DNA of 64,000 nt, taken from the NCBI GenBank assembly GCA_016707075.1, contig JADJII010000009.1, positions 62,001 through 126,000 of the forward strand. Reading direction: 5' to 3'. Position 1 is the first letter of the stretch. Each line of letters starts with the position of its first letter. This document shows positions 9,048-19,142 of this stretch, piece after piece. This DNA comes from Egaibacter danicus. GTDB taxonomy: Bacteria; Pseudomonadota; Gammaproteobacteria; Burkholderiales; Burkholderiaceae_C. The position numbers and the translations under genes are program-made. The notes under the pieces are model-generated. The model saw only the letters and a program-made list of their open reading frames with translations, did no database searches and was not told the DNA's origin.

Positions 9048-10655
9048 CTATTTGAGTTGGTAGGCGGGGTCCAGCGTGAGGGTGCGGATGTACGCCACAC
9101 CCACAGTGCCACTTGCTATGGTTTGTGTAGCTGGCGACGCAAGCATCACGCGGGCTAACCTTTCTTTTGACTCGTCAGAAGGCTCGCGGTCCGCATGGCC
9201 GCCGTACAGCGCCAGCCAGGGGTCCGGGTCAAACCGGATGGATGACACGGCATCGGCCACCCGCATGACGCCCTCACGGCCCATCACGCCCAGCGCCCGC
9301 TTGTTGCTCCCCTTGCCTTCACCACCGGCGAACTCGGCCATCATTTTGGCGCGGGGGGTCATCTTCCCCATCGGGGTTGCGGGGTCGTCGGCCGCGTCAG
9401 AGGCCATGGCCATCGACAGCTTCGCATCGCGCTGGGGCTCCACGGCCCGAAACAATTGCTCACCAAATCGTTTGCGTTCCAGCAGCGTGGTGGCGTTGAT
9501 CCAGTCGGTGTAGCCCGGCCAGCCCTTCACGTTGGGCGGGAACAGCAGGTTCTGGCCCAGCTGGGCCGATTTCAGCGCAAACGGCGCGACATCGGAGTAG
9601 CTGAAACCAAACTGCCGCACCGTGCCCACCACCAGGTCCACCGGCGACTTGATGAGGCTGCCCCGGTTGTCGGGCGACCAGAACACATCGGTCAGCAGCA
9701 GCTCTTTCACCGCCACGGCAATGTCGAAGTTCTGGTTGCGAAAGCGTTTGGCGATGCGTTCCACCTCGACGGCATCGGGCGTGGGCGAGACGAATTCCTT
9801 CCACAGCTTGGTCACAATGAAGCGCGGTGCAGCGGGTTGGTCCAGCATGACGTCCAGCGCTGCGTCACCATCCAGATTGCCGGAGTGGCCAAGCAGGGTT
9901 TTGGAACCGTTGTCATGGAAATTGGGACGGTTCATGAACCGGAAGGTTTCGCGGTCCACACTCCAGCCCGTGAAGGCGCGGGCCGCCTCCTTGATATCGG
10001 CCTCGGTGTAGCCGCCACCCTGGCTGGCCTCACCCAGCGTGAACAGTTCCATCACCTCCCGGGCGAAGTTTTCGTTGGGTGCTTCGCGGCGCGAGTTGGC
10101 ACCGTCCAGGTAAACCAACATGGCCGGGTCTTTGGCAACCGCATGCAGCAGGGTCCGGAAATCCCCTAAAGCGTTGTTTCGTAGCAACTGATGCTGCACC
10201 CACATGGCCTGCGAGCGCAGCACCTTTTGCTGCGACGTGGCGAAGTGGTTGTGCCAGAACAGCGTCATGCGCTCCTGCAGCGGTACGGGCGTCTCGATCA
10301 TCTCCCGCATCCACCAGTTCTTGATCTCGAAACCTTCCCGCAGTTGCTGCTGCCGAAACGCCTGCTGGTCGTCTTTGGTCTTGAGGTAACGCCCGGCCAC
10401 CGGGGGTGGCTGCGACACAAAATCCGGGGCGGGATGCGCGGGCTTCGCGGACTTGGCGCGTGTGATGATGTCGGTCACCACTCTTTGCGCGCTCTGGCCG
10501 GTGATGCGGTCCACCTCAGCCTGCGTGGGTGCAAATCCACTGCGGACCAACAGGTGACGGGCCTGATCTTCCGTCAGGTTCGACGGTGCGGCAAAAAGTG
10601 ATGAACTGGAGAGGAGAACGGCTGCCAGCAGCCCAGGTAGTTTTGAGGGTGTCAC
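9048..10655 (-). CDS. DUF1800 secreted protein
   Basis: 535 residues with a signal peptide ending near SLFAAPSN. DUF1800 hallmarks are LLVRSGFAPTQAEVDRI near the start, MTLFWHNHFATSQQKV, and FAREVMELFTLGEASQGGGY. The start codon is GTG at 10655, overlapping the TGA of the upstream gene (GTGA), which suggests translational coupling. Function is not established. Its last 35 or so codons contain a partial copy of the interspersed repeat. Confidence 0.88.
   Translation of the reverse strand: MTPSKLPGLLAAVLLSSSSLFAAPSNLTEDQARHLLVRSGFAPTQAEVDRITGQSAQRVVTDIITRAKSAKPAHPAPDFVSQPPPVAGRYLKTKDDQQAFRQQQLREGFEIKNWWMREMIETPVPLQERMTLFWHNHFATSQQKVLRSQAMWVQHQLLRNNALGDFRTLLHAVAKDPAMLVYLDGANSRREAPNENFAREVMELFTLGEASQGGGYTEADIKEAARAFTGWSVDRETFRFMNRPNFHDNGSKTLLGHSGNLDGDAALDVMLDQPAAPRFIVTKLWKEFVSPTPDAVEVERIAKRFRNQNFDIAVAVKELLLTDVFWSPDNRGSLIKSPVDLVVGTVRQFGFSYSDVAPFALKSAQLGQNLLFPPNVKGWPGYTDWINATTLLERKRFGEQLFRAVEPQRDAKLSMAMASDAADDPATPMGKMTPRAKMMAEFAGGEGKGSNKRALGVMGREGVMRVADAVSSIRFDPDPWLALYGGHADREPSDESKERLARVMLASPATQTIASGTVGVAYIRTLTLDPAYQLK
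9112..9143 (-). repeat. Partial interspersed repeat inside the DUF1800 C-terminal codons
   Basis: Read on the minus strand, TTGCGTCGCCAGCTAC then ACAAACCATAGCAAG matches copy e (TTGCGTAGCCAGCTAC, then TCTATTTGTAGCAAG). It is in frame and encodes part of MLASPATQTIASG. Confidence 0.45.
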
Positions 10656-10984
10656 GGAGTTTTCCCGGTCGTTGTGCCACGACGCTGCTTGCGCAGCTCC
10701 AGACGCAACTCGGCCAACTCCTCAGGTGTCATTCTTCGCTCGGGGGTCGCAGCGCCGTCTTCCTTGATGCCTGACGTGCGCTGGGATTTCAGCGCCGCAC
10801 GCAAAGCGGCGCGGCGTTGTTCTCCGGGGGGAAGCGCTTCGGCCTTTTCAAGTTCTGACTTTTCGACGTGACCAGGTGAAGAAATATCTGCCTGAGCCAA
10901 CCGGATCGTCTGCTTTTGTCCAGACTGCGCCACGGCATTGCCGCAGAGCAGCAAGGCGATCAAAGCGGGTTGGAGTTGCTTCAT
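10652..10984 (-). CDS. Small secreted hypothetical protein
   Basis: 110 residues: signal peptide MKQLQPALIALLLCGNAVAQ, then a charged, low-hydrophobicity body with EALPPGEQRRAALRAALKSQ and a MTPEELAELRLELRKQRRG helix near the end. It is first in the operon with DUF1800 and DUF1501, overlapping the former by four bases, so it probably belongs to the same envelope function. No family recognised. Confidence 0.7.
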   Translation of the reverse strand: MKQLQPALIALLLCGNAVAQSGQKQTIRLAQADISSPGHVEKSELEKAEALPPGEQRRAALRAALKSQRTSGIKEDGAATPERRMTPEELAELRLELRKQRRGTTTGKTP

Positions 10985-11060
10985 GGTGTGTCCATAACGA
11001 CGGAGGCTTCAGCGTGGTTCACATTTTCTTGGTAAAGAAGAATACGGACACCCTGATATT

Positions 11061-11135
11061 TGTAACAGTGTGTTAACCCTCCATCGAAACCGTTTGCTTT
11101 GCCGGTTCCCCACTGCAAAATTCGTTTGTTACAAA
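11061..11135. promoter_or_regulatory. Divergent promoter region with OmpR-box-like motifs
   Basis: TGTAACA at 11061 and TGTTACA at 11127 (within TTTGT-T-ACAAA, 11125-11135) flank an AACCG-N10-CGGTT dyad at 11088-11107. GTAACA-type half sites are typical of enterobacterial OmpR boxes, so autoregulation of the downstream regulator is possible. This is motif resemblance only. Confidence 0.35.
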
Positions 11136-11151
11136 TTCAATAGTCATCAAC

Positions 11152-11883
11152 ATGGCATCTTCAAACAGCAGAACTGATCGCATCATGGTCGTCGATGACG
11201 ATGCCCGCATTCGCGAGTTGCTTCAACGCTACCTGACCCAGGAAGGGTTCGAGGTGCTGCAGGCTGAAGATGGCAAGTCGCTCACACGCATCCTGTTGCG
11301 GGAAACGGTGGACCTCATCGTGCTGGATCTGATGATGCCGGGCGAAGACGGGTTGTCCATTTGCCGGCGCCTGCGCGGAGCCAACGACAAGACGCCCATC
11401 ATCATGCTCACCGCCAAGGGTGAAGACGTGGACCGCATCGTGGGCCTGGAGGTGGGCGCCGATGATTACCTGGCCAAGCCCTTCAACCCGCGTGAGCTGC
11501 TGGCCCGGGTGCATGCCGTGTTGCGACGCCGGCCCGCTGCCGAAGCGCCGGGTGCGCCATCCACCGATAACGAACGCGTCACCTTCGGGCCATTCGTCTT
11601 TGACCTGGGCGCCCGGACCCTGCGCAAGGGTGATGATGAATTGCCGCTGACGTCCGGGGAGTTCGCGATGCTCAAGACACTGGTGCGCCACCCGAGGCAA
11701 CCGCTGTCACGCGAAAAGCTGGCCCAGCTGGCCCGCGGCCGTGAATTTGAGCCCTTCGACCGGAGTCTGGACGTGCAGGTGTCGCGACTTCGCAAGCTGG
11801 TGGAGACCGACCCGGCCGCGCCAAGATACATTCAAACTGTCTGGGGACTGGGTTACGTCTTTGTTCCCGATGGTGTCAACTGA
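11152..11883 (+). CDS. ompR: OmpR-family response regulator
   Basis: 243 residues: receiver domain with the acidic pair Asp15-Asp16 (VVDDDARIRELL), phospho-acceptor Asp59 in LDLMMPGEDG and the AKPFNPREL lysine, then an OmpR/PhoB winged helix from about 140 (FDLGARTLRKGDDELPLT, DVQVSRLRKLVE, GLGYVFVPDG). A histidine kinase follows 76 bp downstream. Response to osmotic or envelope conditions with porin control is the known role of OmpR and is an extrapolation here. Confidence 0.9.
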   Translation: MASSNSRTDRIMVVDDDARIRELLQRYLTQEGFEVLQAEDGKSLTRILLRETVDLIVLDLMMPGEDGLSICRRLRGANDKTPIIMLTAKGEDVDRIVGLEVGADDYLAKPFNPRELLARVHAVLRRRPAAEAPGAPSTDNERVTFGPFVFDLGARTLRKGDDELPLTSGEFAMLKTLVRHPRQPLSREKLAQLARGREFEPFDRSLDVQVSRLRKLVETDPAAPRYIQTVWGLGYVFVPDGVN

Positions 11884-11959
11884 TCAGCAGGTAAAATCAG
11901 GGCGTTGCCCACCCCGTCCAGCCCCTGCGGTTTGATGTTCGCCGGGCAGGTAGTACTGA

Positions 11960-13405
11960 TTGACTGATTCCACCAACACCCTTCCTGATGTATCGGTTCC
12001 GGCACCGCTGGAAACCAGCATGGGAGATCTTGTCTCCGACGCCCGCGCCGGGCTGAGCCTGTTCTGGCGCACATTTTTTCTGCTCGCCCTGTTGCTGGCC
12101 GGCAGCATTTTGGCCTGGCTGCAAACCCTGCGCGCACTGGAGTTCGAGCCCCGCGCAATCCAGACTGCCCAGCAGATCGCGTCACTGGTCAATTTGAGCC
12201 GCGCCGCGCTGGTCCACGCCGACGCCATCGCCAGGGTGTCACTGATCAAGACGATGACCGAGCAGGAAGGTGTGCGCATCGTTCCGCGCGAGCCCGACGA
12301 CAAGTACGAACCCTTTGACACCGACACGTTGGGCAAACGCATCTCCCAGGAACTGATGGCCCGGTTGGGCCCGGGCACCCTAGTCGCCAACAGTGTGAAC
12401 AAGGAAGACGGCCTGTGGGTGGGTTTTGTCATTGACGGTGACAACTACTGGATGCAGACCGACCGGGCCCGCTTCAACCAGACGGGCGGCCGCACCTGGC
12501 TGATCTGGCTTATCACGGCAGCCGTTCTCTCGCTGGCCGGTGCCGCGCTGATCGCACGGCTGATCAACCGCCCATTGAAAGAGTTGTCTTTTGCAGCGGG
12601 CAAGGTACGCGAAGGAGACTTTGAGGCCAGCACGCTGGATGAGACGGTGACCACCGGTGAGATTCGTGCGGTGAACATCGGGTTCAACCGCATGACCCAG
12701 AAACTGGCCAAAATTGAGCAGGACCGGGTGGTCATGCTCGCCGGCATTTCGCACGACCTGCGCACCCCGCTGGCCCGGTTGCGGCTGGAAACCGAAATGA
12801 GCGTGGCGGATTCAGATGCACGCGAACACATGGTGGCCGACATCGAGCAGCTTGACGCCATCATCGACAAGTTTCTGGACTATGCACGCCCGGATCACGT
12901 CAAGCTGTCCCCGGTCTCGCTGGACGCCGTGCTGGAGGCCTGCACGTATTCGGTCCGGGAGCGTCCTGATATTCGCGTCACGCTCGATGTGCCGCCCGAC
13001 ATCTGGGTACTCGCCGACGATGTCGAGTTGCGTCGCGTGATCTCCAATTTGCTGGAGAATGCCCGTCGTTACGGCAAGAGCCGCAAGACGGGCATCGCCC
13101 ATGTGCACATTGCCGCCAAAGAGCGCGACGAATGGGTTCTGATGAAATTCCGGGACCACGGTGTGGGCGTTCCCGCAGAAAAGCTGGCCAGCCTGACCAA
13201 ACCCTTTTTCCGGCTGGACGAGGCGCGTACCGAAGCCACCGGCGCTGGCCTGGGCCTGTCCATCGTGGACAAAACGGTTCAGCGCATGATGGGCCGGTTT
13301 GCACTGGCCAACACCACGTCCGGTGGTCTGGCCGCGCACATCAAACTCAGGCGGGCTCAGCCGCCATCATCAGACACCTGGGGTCAGACCGAAGCAACAA
13401 GCTGA
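11960..13405 (+). CDS. EnvZ-like sensor histidine kinase
   Basis: Membrane sensor kinase: first membrane segment LFWRTFFLLALLLAGSILAWL, a periplasmic loop, second segment near LIWLITAAVLSLAGAALIA, HAMP, then the H-box GISHDLRTPLARLRLE with His265 (counted from the first start), N-box NLLENARRYG and G-boxes DHGVGVPAEK and GAGLGLSIV. The only upstream start is TTG at 11960; ATG 12020 (MGDLVSDARAG) is an equally good choice and loses only a non-conserved tail. It is the partner of the OmpR-type regulator. Its stop abuts that of ispF on the other strand with no gap. Confidence 0.88.
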   Translation: MTDSTNTLPDVSVPAPLETSMGDLVSDARAGLSLFWRTFFLLALLLAGSILAWLQTLRALEFEPRAIQTAQQIASLVNLSRAALVHADAIARVSLIKTMTEQEGVRIVPREPDDKYEPFDTDTLGKRISQELMARLGPGTLVANSVNKEDGLWVGFVIDGDNYWMQTDRARFNQTGGRTWLIWLITAAVLSLAGAALIARLINRPLKELSFAAGKVREGDFEASTLDETVTTGEIRAVNIGFNRMTQKLAKIEQDRVVMLAGISHDLRTPLARLRLETEMSVADSDAREHMVADIEQLDAIIDKFLDYARPDHVKLSPVSLDAVLEACTYSVRERPDIRVTLDVPPDIWVLADDVELRRVISNLLENARRYGKSRKTGIAHVHIAAKERDEWVLMKFRDHGVGVPAEKLASLTKPFFRLDEARTEATGAGLGLSIVDKTVQRMMGRFALANTTSGGLAAHIKLRRAQPPSSDTWGQTEATS

Positions 13406-13918
13406 TCAGGTTTGGCCCACCAGCAACGCAACTGCGCGTGCTTCCATCGCCTTGCCTTCACCCACGGGACCCATTTTCTCGGCTGTCTTGGCCTTCACAT
13501 TGATTTGATCAACTGAAATAGCCAGTGCCTGCGCGATGTTGCGACGCATCAGCGGTATCCAGGGCATCAGCTTCGGGGCCTGTGCAATCACCGTGCAGTC
13601 GATATTGCCAACATCGAACCCCCGCTCACGAACGCGGCGCAACGCCTCGGTGATCAGCACCATCGAGTCGGCTCCACGGAATTGCTCATCGGTATCGGGA
13701 AAATGTGTGCCAATGTCGCCCAACGCGGCTGCACCCAACAGTGCATCGGTGATGGCGTGCAGCAACACATCGGCATCCGAATGCCCCATCAGCCCGCGCT
13801 CATACGGAATCTCCACACCACCCAGAATGAGTCTGCGCCCCGGCACCAGCGCATGCGTGTCCCAGCCCTCACCCACGCGAATGGTCAGTCGGGACGGTTT
13901 GGCGTCAGGGGTAGTCAT
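13406..13918 (-). CDS. ispF: 2-C-methyl-D-erythritol 2,4-cyclodiphosphate synthase
   Basis: 170 residues, normal size. IspF makes the cyclic diphosphate of the MEP isoprenoid pathway. Visible marks: RVGEGWDTHAL (metal-binding Asp and His), GGVEIPYERGLMGHSDADVL, GDIGTHFPDTD and the end motif VNVKAKT-type 'INVKAKTAEKMG'. It overlaps the end of ispD by 14 bases, the usual ispDF operon. Confidence 0.96.
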   Translation of the reverse strand: MTTPDAKPSRLTIRVGEGWDTHALVPGRRLILGGVEIPYERGLMGHSDADVLLHAITDALLGAAALGDIGTHFPDTDEQFRGADSMVLITEALRRVRERGFDVGNIDCTVIAQAPKLMPWIPLMRRNIAQALAISVDQINVKAKTAEKMGPVGEGKAMEARAVALLVGQT

Positions 13919-14717
13919 AGTCTGCGTTTCCTTTGTTCAACCGGTTTCTGGCAGCGCCACCTGCACTCAACCGCGCCTGCAAAACCGCTTGAGCGAGTGC
14001 GAAGTCTTCCGGGTAGGTGACCTTGAAATTCTGTGCGCTGCCAGGCACGAGCTTGGGCGACAGGCCCATTGCTTCCATTGCGCTGGCTTCATCGGTCACC
14101 CGCTCGCCCGTCATGGCCAGCGCCTCACGCAAAAGGCCAATGCGAAACATCTGGGGTGTTTGCGCCAGCCATTTGTCGGCTCTGTCCAGCGTGGCCGCCA
14201 CCCTTCCCGTCAGGCCCATCTTCAGGGTATCGGGCAACGGAAGCGCCAGCAGGCCACCCACGGCATCCCGCTCACAGGCGTCGATCAGCCTGTTGATCAA
14301 TTCGGGCGTGATCAGGCAGCGCGCTGCGTCGTGCACCAGCACCCAGTCCTGAGGGTCAGCACCCTGCTCCAGCAGGGCATGCAGACCGTTCAAAACGCTT
14401 GCCGCCCTCGTGGAACCTCCGCAAGCAGCTATCAATATGGGAGCGTCTGAGGAAATCCCTTGCAACAGTTCGTCATGATCTGAAAAAAAATTGTCGCCAG
14501 GCGCCAGCACCAGCAAGGTGCAATGCACACGGGCTACAGACGCAAAAGCAGCCAATGTATGCGCCACCATCGGTCGACCAGCCACAACCTGGTATTGCTT
14601 GGGTGTTTCCACACCGGCCCTGCTGCCGCTGCCGGCGCAGGGAATCAGCGCCCAAAGCCGTGGCTGACGTGCCTCTGCTGCCGACGGATTGGAAGAAATT
14701 TGGGGGCTCGGCGTCAT
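13905..14717 (-). CDS. ispD: 2-C-methyl-D-erythritol 4-phosphate cytidylyltransferase
   Basis: CTP-dependent step of the MEP pathway. Seen: nucleotide-binding ALIPCAGSGSRAG, QYQVVAGRPMVAHTLAAF, VLVHDAARCLITPELI and TDEASAMEAMG with TYPEDFALAQAVL. I chose ATG 14717; ATG 14732 would add five residues. The stretch encoding LIAACGGST contains a repeat-like sequence. It is divergent from mfd. Confidence 0.95.
   Translation of the reverse strand: MTPSPQISSNPSAAEARQPRLWALIPCAGSGSRAGVETPKQYQVVAGRPMVAHTLAAFASVARVHCTLLVLAPGDNFFSDHDELLQGISSDAPILIAACGGSTRAASVLNGLHALLEQGADPQDWVLVHDAARCLITPELINRLIDACERDAVGGLLALPLPDTLKMGLTGRVAATLDRADKWLAQTPQMFRIGLLREALAMTGERVTDEASAMEAMGLSPKLVPGSAQNFKVTYPEDFALAQAVLQARLSAGGAARNRLNKGNADYDYP
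14419..14440 (+). repeat. Repeat-like fragment inside ispD
   Basis: CCGCAAGCAGCTATCAATAT resembles the GCGTGAGCAGCTATNAAA core of the interspersed repeat, antisense to ispD. It is short, so chance similarity is possible. Confidence 0.3.
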
Positions 14718-14824
14718 GATGCGGTGCGCCATTCTAAAATCAAGTCACGCACACCCCCTGCCCTGACCGGCCGGGGGTGTTTGGTATTGGTGTGTCACTT
14801 AACTGATCTGTCCCGCAACGATTC

Positions 14825-17800
14825 ATGGAATTACCCAAACTAGTCAACGGCAAACGCTTTACCCTGCCCCGTCCTGTGGGCTCGGCAGATGCCCTGCTGC
14901 TGGCGCAATTGGGTCAACGGGAGAAAGCCGGGCACCGGCTGATGGCCATCGTCACCGCGAACGCCACCGATGCCCAACGGCTGATCGAAGAGATGGCTTT
15001 TTTTGCGCCTGAACTGCGCTGCGCCCTGTTCCCGGACTGGGAAACCCTGCCCTACGACACTTTTTCGCCACATCAGGACCTGATCAGCGAGCGCCTCGCC
15101 ACGTTGTGGCGCATCAGCCAGCGTGACAAGGAGACCGGCGCCGACGTGGTGGTCATCCCGGCAACCACCGCGCTGTATCGCCTGGCGCCACCCAGTTTTC
15201 TGGCAGGCTACACCTTTCAGTTCAAGGTCAAACAAAAGCTGGACGAGGCCAAACTCAAGGCCCAGCTGACGCTGGCGGGCTACAGCCATGTGTCGCAGGT
15301 GGTCAGCCCGGGTGAGTACGCGGTGCGCGGTGGGCTGATTGACCTGTTCCCCATGGGCTCGCCCGTGCCCTACCGCGTGGATCTGTTTGACGACGAGATC
15401 GACAGTATCCGCACCTTTGACCCTGATAGCCAGCGCAGCCTGTACCCGGTGCCCGAAGTGCGACTGTTGCCAGGCCGCGAGTTCCCGATGGACGATGCGG
15501 CCCGCGCCAAATTTCGCAGCCGCTGGCGCGAATTGCTCGAAGGTGACCCCACCAAGAGCCGCATCTACAAGGACATTGGCAACGGCGTCGCCACCGCCGG
15601 TATCGAGTATTACCTGCCACTGTTTTTTGACGACACTGCAACGGTGTTTGACTACCTCGGGCCGGACGCTACCGTGGTGCTGCATGGCGACCTGGAACCC
15701 GCTTTCCAGCATTTCTGGCAGGACACCAAAGACCGCTACCGCCTGGTGCAAACCGACCCGGAGCGACCGGTGTTGCCACCCGACGCGCTGTTTCTGGGCA
15801 CTGAGCAGTTTTATGCCCGTGCCAATGCCTACGCGCAGCTGGCCATCAAGGCCACGTCACCGTCGGGCGAATCCACAGACTATGTGGACATCGCCGCGTT
15901 GCCGCCCATGGCCGTGGTGCGCGGCTCTGAGGACCCGCTGGCCCGGCTGAAGACTCACGCGCGCAACACGCAGCATCGCATTCTGGTGCTGGCCGAGAGC
16001 GATGGCCGCCGCGAGAGCCTGCTGGACTTTTTGCGGGCGTCGCAGGTGAACCCGCCTGCGTTTGACTCGCTGGCTGAATTTCTATCCAGCGACGAGAAAT
16101 TCGGCATCGCCACAGCCGGGCTGAACACCGGTTTCAGCTGGCTGGAGTCTGTCGGTTCGCATGGCGGCGGCATTGACTTCGTCACCGAAACCGAACTGTT
16201 CGCTGCTGGCCCCACCACGCGCCGCCGCAAGAAGCAGGAGCAGGTCAGCGATGTCGAAGCGCTGATCAAGGACCTGAGCGAGCTCAACCTGGGCGACCCG
16301 GTGGTGCACTCCGCGCACGGCATTGGCCGCTACCGCGGCCTGATCAACATGGACGTGGGCAACAAGACGGCCCAGGGTGAACCCGAGCTGCAGGAGTTTT
16401 TGCACCTCGAATACGCCGACAAGGCCACACTGTATGTGCCAGTGAGCCAGTTGCAGCTCATCAGCCGTTACACCGGCGTGAGTGCTGATGAAGCGCCTTT
16501 GCACCGCCTGGGTTCCGGCCAGTGGGAAAAGGCCAAACGCAAGGCTGCGGAGCAGGTGCGCGACTCAGCCGCCGAGTTGCTGAACATATACGCCCGCCGG
16601 GCCGCCCGCGAAGGCCACCCGTTCCGTTATTCGCCCAACGATTACGAAACCTTTGCCAACGACTTCGGCTTTGAAGAAACGGCGGACCAGCGCGCGGCCA
16701 TTCACGCGGTGATTCAGGACATGATCAGCCCGCGCCCGATGGACCGGCTGATCTGTGGCGATGTGGGTTTTGGCAAAACCGAGGTGGCGTTGCGCGCGGC
16801 ATTCATTGCGGTCACCGGTGGCAAACAGGTGGCTTTCCTCGCCCCCACCACGCTATTGGCCGAGCAGCACTACCAGACACTGGTGGACCGCTTCAGCAAG
16901 TGGCCGGTAAAAGTGGCCGAGATGAGCCGCTTTCGCTCGGGCAAGGAAATCACCGCCGCGCTGAAGGGTGTGGCCGATGGGACGATCGACATCGTGGTCG
17001 GTACCCACAAGCTCCTCAGCCAGGACACGCACTTCAAAAACCTGGGCCTGCTCATCATCGACGAGGAACACCGCTTTGGCGTGCGTCACAAGGAGCAGAT
17101 GAAGGCGCTGCGCGCCGAGGTCGATGTGCTCACCCTCACCGCCACGCCGATTCCCCGCACGCTGGGCATGGCGCTCGAAGGCCTGCGCGACCTGAGCGTG
17201 ATTGCCACCGCGCCACAACGCCGACTGGCCATCAAGACCTTTGTGCGCACGGAAGGCAATGGCGTGATCCGCGAAGCCGTGCTGCGCGAGCTGAAACGTG
17301 GCGGGCAGGTTTATTTCCTGCACAACGAGGTGGAAACCATCGAGAATCGCCGCCAGAAACTCGAAGAGCTGCTGCCCGAGGCACGCATCGCCGTGGCCCA
17401 CGGCCAGATGCCGGAGCGCCAGCTGGAAAGCGTGATGCGCGACTTCATCGCCCAGCGCTACAACCTGCTGCTGTGCTCCACGATCATCGAGACCGGTATC
17501 GACGTGCCCACCGCCAACACCATCGTGATGAGCCGCGCCGACAAGTTCGGCCTGGCGCAGTTGCACCAGTTGCGCGGGCGCGTGGGCCGCAGCCACCACC
17601 AGGCCTATGCCTACCTGATGGTGCCCGACCTGGAAGGCCTGACCAAACAGGCGCAGCCAGCGGCTGGAGGCCATCCAGCAGATGGAAGAACTCGGCAGTG
17701 GCTTCTACCTGGCCATGCACGACCTGGAAATCCGCGGCGCGGGCGAGGTACTGGGTGAGAACCAAAGCGGCAACATGCTGGAAGTGGGTTTTCAGCTGTA

Positions 17801-18332
17801 CAACGAGATGTTGTCAGAAGCGGTGCGCTGCCTGAAAGCCGGTATCGAGCCCGACCTGCTGAGCCCGCTGAACGTGACAACCGACATCAATCTGCACGCG
17901 CCCGCCCTGCTGCCGGACGACTACTGCGGCGACGTGCACCTGCGCCTCTCGTTCTATAAAAAACTGGCCACGGCCAAAAACACCGACCAGATCGACGCGC
18001 TGCTGGAAGAAATAGTGGACCGTTTTGGCAAACTGCCACCGCAGGCGCAAACACTGATCGACGTGCATCGCCTGCGTGTCATCGCCCGTCCTTACGGGGT
18101 GGTGAAGGTAGATGCCGCGCCAGGTGTCATCACCATCACGTTCAAAAAGAACCCGCCAATTGACCCGATGCGAATCATCGAGATGATCCAGAAAAACAAA
18201 CACATCAAACTCGCGGGGAACGAAAAACTGCGCATTGAACGCGAATTGCCAGATTCCAAAGCGCGGGCGCAGATGGTGCGGGACGTGCTGCGCAATCTGG
18301 GGCAACCCAAGGTGGAAATGGCTCCAAATTGA
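14825..18332 (+). CDS. mfd: Transcription-repair coupling factor, frameshifted
   Basis: Mfd removes stalled RNA polymerase and recruits UvrA. Domains in order: UvrB-homologous N-terminus (LFPDWETLPYDTFSPHQDL), RNA-polymerase-interaction domain (GDPVVHSAHGIGRYRGL), helicase motifs GDVGFGKTEVA, IIDEEHRFGVRHKEQ, TLTATPIPRTLGMAL and QLRGRVGRSHHQAYAYL, and the TRCF C-terminal domain. One extra C at about 17656 (GCGCAGCCAG for GCGCAGCAG) breaks the frame just after motif VI; removing it gives 1168 residues, close to E. coli Mfd. Everything on both sides is well conserved, so sequence error is more likely than a mutation. Confidence 0.93.
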
Positions 18333-18341
18333 CACTAAAAA

Positions 18342-18393
18342 GTGGCCTTGGCCCTCGTCCCTATTGCGTGAGCAGCTATTAAAATCATAGTAA
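18342..18393 (+). repeat. Interspersed repeat, copy c
   Basis: GTGGCCTTGGCCCTCGTCC, then CTATTGCGTGAGCAGC and the hairpin arm GCTATTAAAATCATAG. It lies between mfd and serB and ends 11 bases before the serB start codon, so it must lie in or next to the serB leader. Confidence 0.7.
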
Positions 18394-18404
18394 ACATCTT
18401 TCAT

Positions 18405-19115
18405 ATGCAACCCGTTGAAATTTCCCCAGGCCTCGTGGTTCAGGGCTTTACTCCGCCCCTGAAGCTGCGTGACTTCAAGCTCATCGCCTTCGACATGGAC
18501 TCTACCCTCATCAACATCGAGTGTGTGGACGAGATCGCTGATGCGGCCGGCCGCAAGGCGGAGGTGGCCGCCATCACCGAGGCCGCCATGCGTGGCGAGA
18601 TTGCCGACTACAAGGAAAGCCTGCGCCAGCGCGTGGCACTGCTCAAGGGCGTGCGTGTGGCCAGCATGGAAGAGGTGTTGAATCAGCGCATGAAATTGAA
18701 CCCCGGTGCGGCCGATCTGGTGGCGGCCTGCAAGCAGGTGGGCATGACCACGCTGCTGGTCAGTGGCGGTTTTACCTTCTTCACGGACCGCATTCGCGAC
18801 CAGCTGGCCATTGATTGCACGCGCAGCAATGTGCTGGAGATTGAGGATGGCCTGCTGACAGGCCGCATGCTGAATCAACACTGGGGCGACATTTGTGACG
18901 GCGAGGAAAAGCGCCGGATGCTGCTTCAAACCTGTGCGCAAAACAACATTCACCCCCGGCACGCCATCGCCATGGGTGATGGCGCGAACGACCTGCCCAT
19001 GATGGGTGTGGCGGGCTTGTCTGTGGCCTACCACGCCAAGCCCAAGGTGCGTGAACAGGCTATGGTGGCGATCAACAGCGGCGGGCTGGACCGGTTGCTG
19101 GAAGTGCTGCGCTAA
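18405..19115 (+). CDS. serB: Phosphoserine phosphatase
   Basis: 236 residues, HAD superfamily, last step of serine synthesis. Seen: nucleophile motif FDMDSTLINIECVDEIAD, the LLVSGGFTFFTDRI segment with the motif II serine, and GDGANDLPMMGVAGLSVAYH with the metal-binding aspartates. It lacks the N-terminal ACT-like extension of E. coli SerB, as usual for shorter members. No clear ribosome site precedes ATG 18405. Confidence 0.94.
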   Translation: MQPVEISPGLVVQGFTPPLKLRDFKLIAFDMDSTLINIECVDEIADAAGRKAEVAAITEAAMRGEIADYKESLRQRVALLKGVRVASMEEVLNQRMKLNPGAADLVAACKQVGMTTLLVSGGFTFFTDRIRDQLAIDCTRSNVLEIEDGLLTGRMLNQHWGDICDGEEKRRMLLQTCAQNNIHPRHAIAMGDGANDLPMMGVAGLSVAYHAKPKVREQAMVAINSGGLDRLLEVLR

Positions 19116-19142
19116 AGTCTGGGAAAAAAACGGCCGGGGTCA

